Source of the DNA: Streptomyces lunaelactis
GTDB taxonomy: Bacteria; Actinomycetota; Actinomycetes; Streptomycetales; Streptomycetaceae
Length of the DNA stretch: 64,000 nt
Reading direction: 5' to 3'
NCBI RefSeq assembly: GCF_003054555.1
Contig: NZ_CP026304.1
Coordinates: forward strand, 5,022,001-5,086,000
Under the pieces are notes generated by a model, which searched no databases, had not been told where the DNA came from, and saw nothing but the letters and a program-made list of their open reading frames with translations. Below are positions 8,857 through 17,500 of this stretch, piece after piece; position 1 is the stretch's first letter, and every line of letters starts with the position of its first letter. The translations under genes and the position numbers were made by a program.

Positions 8857-9755
8857 CCAGTGCTGCCGCCGCAGTCCCGCAACCCGGCAGGACCAAGGCC
8901 TTTCTCCGCCTGGTGATGATCGAGCACTCGGTCTTCGCGCTGCCCTTCGCGTACATCGCCGCGCTCACCGCGATGTTCCGGCTGGACGGGAACATCCACT
9001 GGGGGCGGCTGCTCCTGGTCACGATCGCCATGGTCGGCCTGCGGACCTTCGCGATGGCCTGCAACCGCATCATCGACCGCGAGATCGACGCCCGCAATCC
9101 GCGTACCGCGGGCCGCGAACTCGTCACCGGCGCCGTCTCGGTGCGGTCCGCGTGGACCGGGGCCGGGGTCGCCGTCGTCGTCTTCCTCGGCGCGGCCGCC
9201 GCGCTGAACCCGCTGTGCCTCGCGCTCGCCCCCATCGCGGTGATCCCGATGGTGGTCTATCCGTACGGCAAGCGGTTCACCAACTTCCCGCACGCCATCC
9301 TCGGCCTCGCCCAGGCCATGGGCCCGGTCGGCGCCTGGATCGCCGTCACCGGGCAGTGGTCCTGGGACGCGGTGATCCTCGGCCTCGCGGTCGGCGTCTG
9401 GATCGGCGGCTTCGACCTGATCTTCGGCACTCAGGACGTCGACGCCGACCGCGCCCACGGCGTGATGTCGGTCCCGGCCCGCTTCGGCATCCCCGCGGCG
9501 CTCTACGGCGCTCGGACCTGCCATGTCGTGACGACGGTCCTGCTCGTCTGGTACGCCCTGGCCACGGACGCCGGCGGGTTCTTCTGGACCGGCCTGGTGA
9601 TCGTCACGGCGGCGTTCCTCTACGAGCACACCATCGTCCAGCCGCACGACCTGTCCCGCCTCAACCGCGCCTTCTTCACGGTCAACGGCTTCATCGGAAT
9701 CGTCCTCTTCGCGTGCGCGCTGCTCGATCTCCTGGTGCGCGGCCTCACTGTGTAA
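8853..9755 (+). CDS. mqnP: UbiA-family prenyltransferase for menaquinone (MqnP)
   Basis: A 300-residue polytopic UbiA protein that attaches the polyprenyl chain to the naphthoate head group at the membrane. Both Asp-rich motifs are present: NRIIDREIDARNPRTAGREL (about residues 71-90) and GTQDVDADRAHGVMSVP (about 192-208). I use the GTG at 8853, which overlaps the mqnL stop by 4 bases; an in-frame ATG at 8835 lies inside mqnL. The gene is followed after 21 bases by the UbiX-family gene, so the three form a tight operon. Confidence 0.92.
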   Translation: MTSAAAAVPQPGRTKAFLRLVMIEHSVFALPFAYIAALTAMFRLDGNIHWGRLLLVTIAMVGLRTFAMACNRIIDREIDARNPRTAGRELVTGAVSVRSAWTGAGVAVVVFLGAAAALNPLCLALAPIAVIPMVVYPYGKRFTNFPHAILGLAQAMGPVGAWIAVTGQWSWDAVILGLAVGVWIGGFDLIFGTQDVDADRAHGVMSVPARFGIPAALYGARTCHVVTTVLLVWYALATDAGGFFWTGLVIVTAAFLYEHTIVQPHDLSRLNRAFFTVNGFIGIVLFACALLDLLVRGLTV

Positions 9756-9776
9756 CCGGCGGATAGGCTCATCAGC

Positions 9777-10442
9777 ATGAACGACGCCAAGCGCACCCCG
9801 TGGGTGGTGGGCGTCTCCGGCGCGTCCGGGACGCCCTACGCCGCCGCCGTGCTGCGCGGGCTGCTGGCCGCCGGCGAGAGCGTGGACCTGGTGGTCAGCC
9901 GTGCCTCGCGCCTCACGCTGCTCGACGAGACCGCGATCGCGTTCCGTGACGCGCACTGGCGCACGGACCTGCGGGAGTGGCTGGCGCGCGGGGCCGACGG
10001 AAAGCCGGGCACCTTCGAGGTAGATGTCGAGGCAGTGCGGCACTGGGGCGCGGGAGACCTGGCCGCCGGGCCGTCCTCGGGTTCGTACCCGGTCAAGGGG
10101 ATGCTGATCGTGCCCGCGTCCACGGCGTGTGTGGCCGGGGTGGCGCTCGGGCTCTCGAAGGATCTGCTGCAGCGGGCGGCGAGCGTGACGCTCAAGGAGC
10201 GGCGGAAGCTGGTGGTCGCGGTGCGGGAGACTCCGCTGAACGGACAGACCCTCAGGCATCTGGTGACGCTGGACGAGGCGGGCGCCGTGGTGCTGCCCGC
10301 CTCACCGGCGTTCTACGCGGGGGCGACACACATCCAGGATCTGGTGGACTTCGTCGCGGGGCGGGTGCTGGACGCGGCAGGGGTGCCGCATGAGCTGTAC
10401 CGCCGTTGGGAGGGAGAGCTGGGTGGCTCTCGTACGGACTAG
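9777..10442 (+). CDS. mqnM: UbiX-family flavin prenyltransferase (MqnM)
   Basis: 221 residues, flavoprotein fold. It makes prenylated FMN, the cofactor of the UbiD-type enzyme two genes upstream. The FMN-binding start VVGVSGASGTPYAAAVLRGL and the later GMLIVPASTACVAGVALGLS and RRKLVVAVRETPLN blocks are the family landmarks. It carries a roughly 30-residue insertion (residues about 60-90, with GADGKPGTFEVDVEAVRHWG) relative to a compact UbiX, in the region between the first two strands, common in actinobacterial members. Last gene of the mqnL-P-M operon. Confidence 0.92.
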   Translation: MNDAKRTPWVVGVSGASGTPYAAAVLRGLLAAGESVDLVVSRASRLTLLDETAIAFRDAHWRTDLREWLARGADGKPGTFEVDVEAVRHWGAGDLAAGPSSGSYPVKGMLIVPASTACVAGVALGLSKDLLQRAASVTLKERRKLVVAVRETPLNGQTLRHLVTLDEAGAVVLPASPAFYAGATHIQDLVDFVAGRVLDAAGVPHELYRRWEGELGGSRTD

Positions 10443-10459
10443 CCCGGACTGGCCCGGGA

Positions 10460-10594
10460 CTAGCGCTTCTTGGTGCGGCGGGCCGTACGGGTCCTGTCGA
10501 CCCGGTGGGCGGCAGCAGGCTGATGGACACGCGAGCGGTCGGCCAGCTCCTGCAGCTGTCGCATCTGGGCGTAGGCCATCTCGATCGTGTACAC
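10460..10594 (-). CDS. Small basic protein, 44 residues, unrecognised
   Basis: A short ORF on the minus strand starting at GTG 10594 with AGGAG 11 bases upstream. It encodes MYTIEMAYAQMRQLQELADR and then a basic tail ending RTRTARRTKKR. The front half can form an amphipathic helix; the tail is strongly positive, so it could bind nucleic acid or membrane. It is convergent with mqnM and divergent from the Lrp gene at 10727, with the palindrome 10638-10652 in its upstream region. Third codon positions are mostly G/C. No function can be assigned. An upstream GTG at 10606 is possible but has no ribosome binding site. Confidence 0.6.
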   Translation of the reverse strand: MYTIEMAYAQMRQLQELADRSRVHQPAAAHRVDRTRTARRTKKR

Positions 10595-10637
10595 GGGGAA
10601 GCTCACTCCTGAAATTTTGAAGGATCATCGTTGATCG

Positions 10638-10652
10638 TGTGAAAGATTCACA
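10638..10652. promoter_or_regulatory. Perfect 15-bp palindrome, likely Lrp-family operator
   Basis: TGTGAA-AGA-TTCACA is a perfect inverted repeat with a 3-base centre, in an AT-rich spacer between the 44-residue ORF and the Lrp gene. A second partly overlapping repeat follows: CACAGGG 10649-10655 with CCCTGTG 10662-10668. Lrp/AsnC proteins commonly bind about 15-bp palindromes and regulate themselves, so this is the natural candidate. A Rex site has the same half sites but a 4-base centre, so it fits less well. Confidence 0.6.
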
Positions 10653-10726
10653 GGGGATTTTCCCTGTGTGCCTTAGATTCTATACGTAAACTTGCGAGAT
10701 CGCTGAACAATGGAAGGTCCAGGCAT

Positions 10727-11182
10727 ATGGACGCGGTGGACAGGCAGCTCATCCAGGCGCTCAGGGAGAACGGCAGGGCCTCGTACGCGGAGCTCGGCCG
10801 GCTCGTCGGGCTCTCCGGGCCCTCCGTCACCGACCGCATCAACCGCCTCGAGGCGGCGGGTGTCATCACCGGCTACCGCGCCACCGTCGACGCCAAGTCG
10901 CTCGGTCTCGGTGTCACGGCCCTGATCGGCCTCTCGCTCTCCGACGCGGCCGACCACGAGGACGTGGCGCGCCGGCTGAAGGACCTCGCCGAGATCGAGG
11001 ACCTGTGGTTCATCGCGGGCGACGACTCGTACATGCTCAAGGTGCGGGCGAACGACGTGGACGGTCTGGAGAAGACCATCCGCCGGCTGAGCGGCACCAG
11101 GGGCGTGTCGCGCACGCGCACCACGATCGTGCTCTCCACCAAGTGGGAGAACCGGGTCGGAGATCTGCCGGACGAGGGCTGA
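10727..11182 (+). CDS. Lrp/AsnC-family transcriptional regulator
   Basis: 151 residues. An N-terminal helix-turn-helix begins MDAVDRQLIQALRENGRASY (residues 1-20) and continues through GLSGPSVTDRINRLEAAGVI, the standard AsnC recognition region. A C-terminal RAM ligand-binding domain follows (SLGLGVTALIGLS, then DLWFIAGDDSYMLKVRANDV). It would be an octameric or dimeric amino-acid-responsive regulator. The palindrome at 10638-10652 lies 75 bases upstream and fits autoregulation. It is separated from mqnE by a hairpin, so cotranscription with mqnE is uncertain. Confidence 0.93.
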   Translation: MDAVDRQLIQALRENGRASYAELGRLVGLSGPSVTDRINRLEAAGVITGYRATVDAKSLGLGVTALIGLSLSDAADHEDVARRLKDLAEIEDLWFIAGDDSYMLKVRANDVDGLEKTIRRLSGTRGVSRTRTTIVLSTKWENRVGDLPDEG

Positions 11183-11203
11183 CGCGGAGCGTCAACGGGG
11201 GTG

Positions 11204-11226
11204 CCCCCGCCTGCGAAGTGCGGGGG
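11204..11226. terminator. GC hairpin between lrp and mqnE
   Basis: CCCCCGC 11204-11210 pairs with GCGGGGG 11220-11226 across a 9-base loop. This looks like the short CCCCCGC...GCGGGGGAG hairpins scattered in Streptomyces intergenic DNA. It could terminate the lrp transcript or sit in the mqnE leader; it ends 48 bases before the mqnE start. Confidence 0.4.
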
Positions 11227-11274
11227 AGTAACGTGGTGGAGCCTGTTGTACGGAGACATTTGGGAGGCGGCCAC

Positions 11275-12453
11275 GTGACCGCATCGATCAACGATGTAGG
11301 ACTCAAGCGCGAGCTGGAGCAGAAGGTCCGGGCCGGGGAGCGGCTGACCCGCGAGGACGGCATCGCCCTCTACGAGTCGGACGACCTGGCGTGGCTCGGC
11401 GGCCTCGCGCACGAGGTGCGGACGCGCAAGAACGGTGACGTCGTCCACTTCAACGTCAACCGCCACCTCAACATGACCAACGTGTGCACCGCGTCGTGCG
11501 CGTACTGCTCGTTCCAGCGCAAGCCGGGCGAGAAGGACGCGTACACCATGCGCATCGAGGAGGCCGTCCGCCTCGCCAAGACGATGGAGGGCGAGAACCT
11601 CACCGAGCTGCACATCGTCAACGGGCTCCACCCCAACCTGCCGTGGCGCTACTACCCGCGCTCGCTCAGCGAGCTCAAGAAGGCCCTCCCGAACGTCTCC
11701 CTGAAGGCCTTCACCGCCACCGAGATCCACCACTTCGAGACCATCTCCGGGCTGTCGGCCTCCGAGATCCTCGACGAGCTCATCGACGCCGGTCTGGAGT
11801 CGCTCACCGGCGGCGGCGCCGAGATCTTCGACTGGGAGGTCCGGCAGCACATCGTCGACCACCGCACCCACTGGGAGGACTGGTCGCGCATCCACCGCCT
11901 CGCGCACTCCAAGGGCCTCAAGACCCCCAGCACGATGCTGTACGGGCACATCGAGGAGCCCCGCCACCGCGTCGACCACGTGCTGAGGCTGCGTGAACTT
12001 CAGGACGAGACCGGCGGCTTCCAGGTCTTCATCCCGCTGCGCTACCAGCACGACTTCGTGGACATGAAGGACGGCAAGGTCCGCAACCGCCTCCAGGCGC
12101 GTACGACCATGGCCACCGGCGCCGAGGCGCTGAAGACCTTCGCGGTCTCCCGGCTGCTGTTCGACAACGTCCCGCACGTCAAGGTCTTCTGGGTGATGCA
12201 CGGAGTGCAGACCGCTCAGCTCGCGCTGCAGCACGGCGCCGACGACATGGACGGCTCGGTCGTCGAGTACAAGATCACGCACGACGCGGACAACTACGGC
12301 ACGCCGAACAAGCTGACCCGTGACGATCTGCTCGACCTGATCCGCGACGCCGGCTTCCGCCCGGTGGAGCGGAACACCCGCTACGAGATCATCCGCGAGT
12401 ACCCGGGCCCGGACGCCGACCGCCGTGAGTCGCCGCAGCCCATGCGCGTCTGA
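11275..12453 (+). CDS. mqnE: Aminofutalosine synthase MqnE (radical SAM)
   Basis: 392 residues. Radical SAM enzyme that joins SAM's adenosyl radical to 3-(1-carboxyvinyloxy)benzoate in the futalosine menaquinone pathway. The CxxxCxxC cluster motif is at residues 71-78 (CTASCAYC), followed by SFQRKPGEKDAY. GTG 11275 is chosen because GGGAGG lies 8-13 bases upstream and the protein then begins with the helix typical of this family; the longer open frame overlaps lrp. It resembles mqnC at 26897, its paralogue in the same pathway (INxTNVC versus LNMTNVC), but the HLNMTNVCTASCAYCSFQR form marks it as MqnE. Confidence 0.94.
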   Translation: MTASINDVGLKRELEQKVRAGERLTREDGIALYESDDLAWLGGLAHEVRTRKNGDVVHFNVNRHLNMTNVCTASCAYCSFQRKPGEKDAYTMRIEEAVRLAKTMEGENLTELHIVNGLHPNLPWRYYPRSLSELKKALPNVSLKAFTATEIHHFETISGLSASEILDELIDAGLESLTGGGAEIFDWEVRQHIVDHRTHWEDWSRIHRLAHSKGLKTPSTMLYGHIEEPRHRVDHVLRLRELQDETGGFQVFIPLRYQHDFVDMKDGKVRNRLQARTTMATGAEALKTFAVSRLLFDNVPHVKVFWVMHGVQTAQLALQHGADDMDGSVVEYKITHDADNYGTPNKLTRDDLLDLIRDAGFRPVERNTRYEIIREYPGPDADRRESPQPMRV

Positions 12454-12464
12454 ACCCGGCCGCC

Positions 12465-12992
12465 ATGCCCCTCGTCTTCCAGCTCGACCCGCCCGGCGGC
12501 CCCGCCCTGCGTGACGGCGTCCTGGCCCTCTGGGCCGATGTCTCCAACGCGGGCGGCGCCGTCGGGTTCGTGCCGCCCGTGACGACCGAGGAGATACGGC
12601 CCGAGTGGCGCAAGCACCTGCGGGCCATGGCGGAGCGCCGCACCCGCCTCCTCGTCGGGTACGACGAGGACGGCGCCGTCGCGGCCACCGCCTTCCTCAC
12701 GTACAACACCCACCGGCTGATGGCCCACTGGGTCTGGCTCTACACGGTGATGGTCCACCCCAAGCACCAGGGCAAGGGACACGGCCGCGAACTGATGGCG
12801 GCGGCCGCCGACGCGGCCCGCACCTTCGACGGCGTCGAGGCGATCCGGCTCACCTGCCGCGGCGGCACCGGCGCCGACCGGTTCTACGGCTCCTGCGGCT
12901 ACAAGGAAGTCGGGCGGGTGCCCGGCGCGATCCGGGTCGCCGACGGCGACGACCGCGACGACGTGATCATGCTGCTGCCCCTGTCCCGCTGA
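12465..12992 (+). CDS. GNAT-family N-acetyltransferase
   Basis: 175 residues with the GNAT core. The acetyl-CoA pyrophosphate loop is VHPKHQGKGHGRELM (about residues 98-112, Q/RxxGxG/A form), preceded by the strand WVWLYTVMV. The C-terminal strand-helix GADRFYGSCGYKEVGRVPG is the usual GNAT end. It begins 11 bases after mqnE and may be cotranscribed. The acceptor substrate cannot be deduced. Confidence 0.88.
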   Translation: MPLVFQLDPPGGPALRDGVLALWADVSNAGGAVGFVPPVTTEEIRPEWRKHLRAMAERRTRLLVGYDEDGAVAATAFLTYNTHRLMAHWVWLYTVMVHPKHQGKGHGRELMAAAADAARTFDGVEAIRLTCRGGTGADRFYGSCGYKEVGRVPGAIRVADGDDRDDVIMLLPLSR

Positions 12993-13060
12993 ATCGATCG
13001 ATTCCGGGACATGCTTCACTGGTTCGGCACGACCTGTCGTACGAAGAGAGAAGGCCCGCC

Positions 13061-13354
13061 GTGTCCGCCAAGACGAGCGCCGCGATCCGGTACACCACGA
13101 TGCGCCTCGCCATCTTCATCGGCTGCCTCGTCGCCGTGGGCGGCCTGGTCCAGATCGGCGTACTGCCCAAGGGACTTGGCGACTCCAACTTCGTCTGGGT
13201 CATCCTGCTCGCCCTCGTACTCTCCGCGCCGCTCAGCTTCATCCTGCTGCGCAAGCAGCGCGACGCGATGTCCGAGCAGATCGTCGGCAAGGTCGACCAG
13301 GCCAAGGCCCGGCTCGAGGCCAGCCGTTCGCAGGAGGACGGCGCCGTCCAGTAG
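13061..13354 (+). CDS. Small membrane protein, DUF4229 type
   Basis: 97 residues, GTG start at 13061. Two hydrophobic segments (MRLAIFIGCLVAVGGLVQIG and FVWVILLALVLSAPLSFILL) are followed by a basic, helical C-terminus (RKQRDAMSEQIVGKVDQAKA), the DUF4229 layout of actinobacteria. In this genus such a gene often sits beside mqnE, so a link to the quinone pathway or membrane is possible but unproven. A terminator follows at 13389. Confidence 0.8.
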   Translation: MSAKTSAAIRYTTMRLAIFIGCLVAVGGLVQIGVLPKGLGDSNFVWVILLALVLSAPLSFILLRKQRDAMSEQIVGKVDQAKARLEASRSQEDGAVQ

Positions 13355-13388
13355 GCGCCCCAGCGCGTGTGTGCGGCTTGAGCACGGG

Positions 13389-13428
13389 CGGCCCTCTTCT
13401 CCGTATCTACGGGGGAGGGGGCCGTTCT
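13389..13428 (+). terminator. Hairpin terminator after the DUF4229 gene
   Basis: A 15-base-pair stem formed by 13389-13403 and 13410-13424, fully paired if G-U pairs are allowed on this strand, with a 6-base loop (TATCTA) and TTCT right after. The wobble pairs make it work better as plus-strand RNA than minus-strand, which fits termination of the gene ending at 13354. Confidence 0.75.
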
Positions 13429-13496
13429 GCGTCCGCTGGGTCGTCGAGGGCCGAGCCCGTAGGCTTACCGCGGAGTAGGGGTGTGGGGGGGGGAGG

Positions 13497-14153
13497 ATGT
13501 CTGACATGGGTCCTGTGAAGGGCGTGAGAAGCAAACGCATGCCGCGCGCTGTGCGTGAGCGGCAGATGATGGACGCGGCGGTGCGGACCTTCGGGCAGCG
13601 CGGGTACCGGGCGGCGTCGATGGACGAGATCGCCGAACTGGCCGGGGTCTCCAAGCCGTTGGTCTATCTGTACTTGAACTCCAAGGAGGAGCTCTTCACG
13701 GCGTGCATCCGGCGTGAGGCGGATGCGCTGATCGCCGCGGTGCGGGCGGGGGCCGAGCCGAGGCTCGCGGCGGACCGGCAGTTGTGGGCGGGGCTCGCGG
13801 CGTTCTTCACGCACACCGCCGTGAACCCGGACGGCTGGGCGATCCTGCACCGCCAGGCTCGGACGCACGGGGAGCCGTTCGCCGCCGAGGTGGCGACGAT
13901 GCGGGACGAGATCGTGGCCTTCGTGACCGGGCTGATCGGGGCCGCGGCACGTGAGACGCACCGGGAGTCCGAGCTGGCCGCCCGGGATATGGCGGGGCTG
14001 GCGCAGGCGTTGGTGGGCGCGGCGGAGTCGCTGGCCGGGTGGGCGAACGAGACGGAGGGCGTCTCGGCGAAGGAAGCGGCGGGAACGCTGATGAACTTCG
14101 CCTGGATGGGGCTCGGGGACCTGATGAAGGGCGCGCGCTGGTCTGCCCGGTGA
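13497..14153 (+). CDS. TetR-family transcriptional regulator
   Basis: 218 residues. The TetR DNA-binding domain is clear: MMDAAVRTFGQRGYRAASMD, then EIAELAGVSKPLVYLYLNSK at about residues 44-63. The C-terminal ligand domain is divergent, as usual. ATG 13497 follows a GGGGGGGAGG tract that works as a strong ribosome binding site. A 330-base gene-free spacer separates it from the NRPS gene on the same strand. Its ligand and regulon are unknown; the NRPS gene downstream is the nearest obvious candidate. Confidence 0.92.
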   Translation: MSDMGPVKGVRSKRMPRAVRERQMMDAAVRTFGQRGYRAASMDEIAELAGVSKPLVYLYLNSKEELFTACIRREADALIAAVRAGAEPRLAADRQLWAGLAAFFTHTAVNPDGWAILHRQARTHGEPFAAEVATMRDEIVAFVTGLIGAAARETHRESELAARDMAGLAQALVGAAESLAGWANETEGVSAKEAAGTLMNFAWMGLGDLMKGARWSAR

Positions 14154-14483
14154 GGTGGACGCGGTCGCCGCTGCGGACCGCTGCGGGACTCCCACGCCGG
14201 CTCCCGGGACGGCCGTCACGTGTGAACACAGAGTGACTGGCCAGTGCCTTTCGACACACTCAAGATCTCTTCGCCGCGTCGGACCGACATGCGCGCGGCG
14301 GCTCCGGCGACCCTCCCGAGCAGGGACGATGTCATTCGATCATGACGCCCGTGGGGTGATGTGGCCGGATGGTGTGTTCCGCGCACAACAGGCGAGGTGG
14401 GTTAACGGCGGATAAACTCCTCGTTTGCCGTGCGCGGAATGGGGATTCGCAGCGCATTCGACACGACCTACGGAGAGTGAGAG
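14154..14483. other. Gene-free spacer upstream of the NRPS gene
   Basis: About 330 bases without a convincing gene on either strand. It is less GC-rich near 14390-14420 (GGGTTAACGGCGGATAAACT), where a promoter for the leader ORF and NRPS could lie, though no clean -35/-10 pair can be read. The ribosome binding site GGAGAGTGAGAG for the leader ORF closes it. Confidence 0.5.
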
Positions 14484-14552
14484 ATGCGTACGAGCCAGTC
14501 CGGCCCCGACCGGATCCAAGCCATATCGGGCGACCTGCGGGACGCTGCATGA
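14484..14552 (+). CDS. 22-residue leader ORF coupled to the NRPS gene
   Basis: ATG 14484, preceded by GGAGAG 8-13 bases upstream, encodes MRTSQSGPDRIQAISGDLRD plus AA and stops at TGA 14550-14552. That TGA overlaps the ATG of the NRPS gene in an ATGA junction. This ORF has the only good ribosome binding site in the area; nothing suitable lies 5-12 bases before ATG 14549. The NRPS is therefore probably translated by ribosomes that have just finished this peptide. No run of regulatory codons is obvious. Confidence 0.6.
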   Translation: MRTSQSGPDRIQAISGDLRDAA

Positions 14553-17500
14553 CCGTCGCCCCGGAGACACCCACCCTGCTCGATCCGCTGCTCGACGAGG
14601 CGCCCGCGCCCGCGCTCTTCACCGCCGGTGGTGCCGCGCCCGAGCGCACGCTGCTCGACATTCTCGACGAGACCGCCCGCCGTCACCCGGATGCACCCGC
14701 CGTCGACGACGGTGATGCGCCCCTCACCTACGGCGCCCTGCTCGCCGAGGTCGAGGCACTGCGGCTGGAGCTCGCCGCCGCCGGGATCGGCGTCGGCGAC
14801 CGCGTCGGCGTACGTGTGCCGTCCGGCACCGCCGACCTGTACGTCTCGATCCTCGCCGTGCTCGCCGCCGGCGCGGCCTACGTCCCGGTCGATGCCGAGG
14901 ACCCCGACGAGCGCGCCGAACTGGTCTTCACCGAGGCCGCCGTCAGCGCCGTCATCGGCGCGGGCCGCGCCATCGAGCGCTGCGGCGCCCCCGGGGGCGA
15001 CACGGGCCGCCGGCCGGGACCGGACGACGACGCCTGGATCATCTTCACCTCCGGCTCCACCGGCAAGCCCAAGGGCGTTGCCGTAAGCCACCGCAGCGCC
15101 GCGGCCTTCGTCGACGCCGAGGCCCGGCTCTTCCTGGCGAAGGAGCCGCTCGGTCCGGGCGACCGCGTCCTCGCCGGGCTCTCCGTGGCCTTCGACGCGT
15201 CCTGCGAGGAGATGTGGCTGGCCTGGCGCTACGGCGCCTGCCTCGTCCCCGCCCCCCGTTCGCTCGTACGCACCGGTCTCGACCTCGGCCCCTGGCTGGT
15301 CGAGCAGCGCATCACCGTCGTGTCGACGGTCCCCACCCTCGCCGCGCTCTGGCCGGCCGAGGCCCTCGACGACGTACGGCTGCTGATCTTCGGCGGCGAG
15401 GCGTGCCCGCCCGAGCTGGCCGAGCGGATGGCCGTCGCCGGGCGCGAGGTCTGGAACACGTACGGTCCGACCGAGGCCACCGTCGTCGCCTGTGCGGCGC
15501 TGCTGACGGGCGAAGGTCCGGTACGGATCGGCCTGCCGCTGGACGGCTGGGAACTCGCCGTCGTGGACGCCCGTGGTGAGCTCGTACCCATGGGCGAGAC
15601 CGGCGAGCTGGTCATCGGCGGGGTCGGCCTCGCCCGCTACCTGGACGCGGACAAGGACGCGGAGAAGTACGCGCCCCTGCCCGCGCTGGGCTGGGACCGC
15701 GCGTATCGCAGCGGTGACCTGGTCCGGTCGGAGGAGGAAGGCCTGCTCTTCGTCGGCCGCGCGGACGAGCAGATCAAGCTCGGCGGCCGCCGCATCGAGC
15801 TCGGCGAGATCGACGCGGCGCTGCAGGCCCTGCCGGGCGTGGCCGGAGCGGCGGCGGCGGTTCGCACGACGGCGGGCGGGCACCAGCTGCTGGTCGGCTA
15901 TGTGGTGCCGAGCGTCCCGACGGCCGGTGCGGCTGCGGGGGACGGCGCGGCCTCCGGCCCGGAGGCCGCCCACGACGCCATGACCTCCGCCGCCGCAGAC
16001 GGCATCGCCGACCCCCTGCCCCTCGACGCCGAACCCTTCGACCAGGCCGACGCCGTCGCACGCCTCCGCAAGGAGCTGCCCGCCGCGCTCGTGCCCCTGA
16101 TCGCTGTCGTCGATACCCTCCCGACCCGGACCTCCGGCAAGGTCGACCGGGCCGCTCTGCCCTGGCCGCTGCCCGGCGCGGGTACGCCGGACGCCGGTCA
16201 GGCCGAGCTCACCGCCGCCGAAGCCTGGCTCGCCGAGCAGTGGGCGGAGCTTCTCGGTGCGCCCGTGACCAGCCCCGACGCGGACTTCTTCGTGAGCGGC
16301 GGTGGCAGTCTCGCCGCCGCGCAGCTGGTGTCGCGGATCCGGGAGCGGTACGCCACCGGGTCCGTCGGTGACATCTACCAGAACCCGACCCTCGGCGCGC
16401 TCGCCCGGACCCTGGAGGCGTCTTCCGCAGGCGGGCCCGAGGCCGGTGAGATGCGGCCGGTGCCGCGTCGTGCCGCTGTCGTACAGAGCTTGCTCATGCT
16501 GCCGCTGCTCAGTGTCGCCGGGCTGCGGTGGGGCGTCGTCGCGGCCGCCATCAGCAATGTGGTCGCGGCGCCGTGGGCGCCGACGGTCTCGTGGTGGTGG
16601 ATCGCGCTCGGCTGGCTGCTGTTCGTCAGCCCGCCCGGGCGGATCGTGATCGCGGCAGGTGGCGCGCGGCTGCTGCTGCGCGGCCTGCGCCCCGGTACGT
16701 ACGCCCGTGGTGGCGGTGTCCACCTGCGCCTGTGGACCGCGGAACGCCTCGCCGAGCTCAGCGGCGCCACCAGCCTCGCGGGCATCTGGCTCACCTATTA
16801 CGCACGGGCGCTCGGCGTCCGCATCGGCGACGAAGTCGATCTGCACTCCCTTCCGCCGGTGACCGGCATGCTGCGGCTCGGCAAGGGCAGCGCCGTCGAG
16901 CCCGAGGTGGACCTGTCGGGCCACTGGCTCGACGGCGACCGGCTGCACATCGGCTCGGTCCGGATCGGCGCCGGAGCCACCGTCGGCGCCCGCAGCACGC
17001 TCTTCCCGGGCGCGCGCGTCGGCAAGCGCGCCGAGATCGCCCCCGGAGCGGGCGTGACCGGCACGGTCCCGGCCGGCGAGCGCTGGTCGGGCGTGCCCGC
17101 CGCCCGCAAGGGCAAGGCCAACCGCCGTCTCCCCGCGGGACGCCCCCCGCGCACCCGCCGCTGGACGACGGTCTATTCGGTCACGTCGCTGGCCCTCGGT
17201 CTGCTGCCCGCGCTCGCGGCGCTGCCCGGTCTGCTGGTGATGGGCCTGTTCGTGCGCGGCAGCGCCGGTCTCGGCGATGCGCTGACGGCCGCCCTGGCCG
17301 CCGTACCGCCGGCGACGGTCGTCGCCATGATCACGTACGCGCTGCTGATCCTCGCGGGCGTACGCACTCTCAGCATCGGACTGCGCGAGGGCTACCACCC
17401 CGTGCACGGCCGCGTCGCCTGGCAGGCGTGGGCGACCGAGCGGCTGATGGACATGGCGCGGGTGCATCTCTTCCCGCTCTACGCGAGCCTGTTCACGCCC

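Noticed and set aside
10638..10652. Rex operator near the Lrp gene
   Set aside because: Half sites agree, but the centre is 3 bases instead of 4, and an Lrp gene directly follows, so an Lrp site is the better reading.
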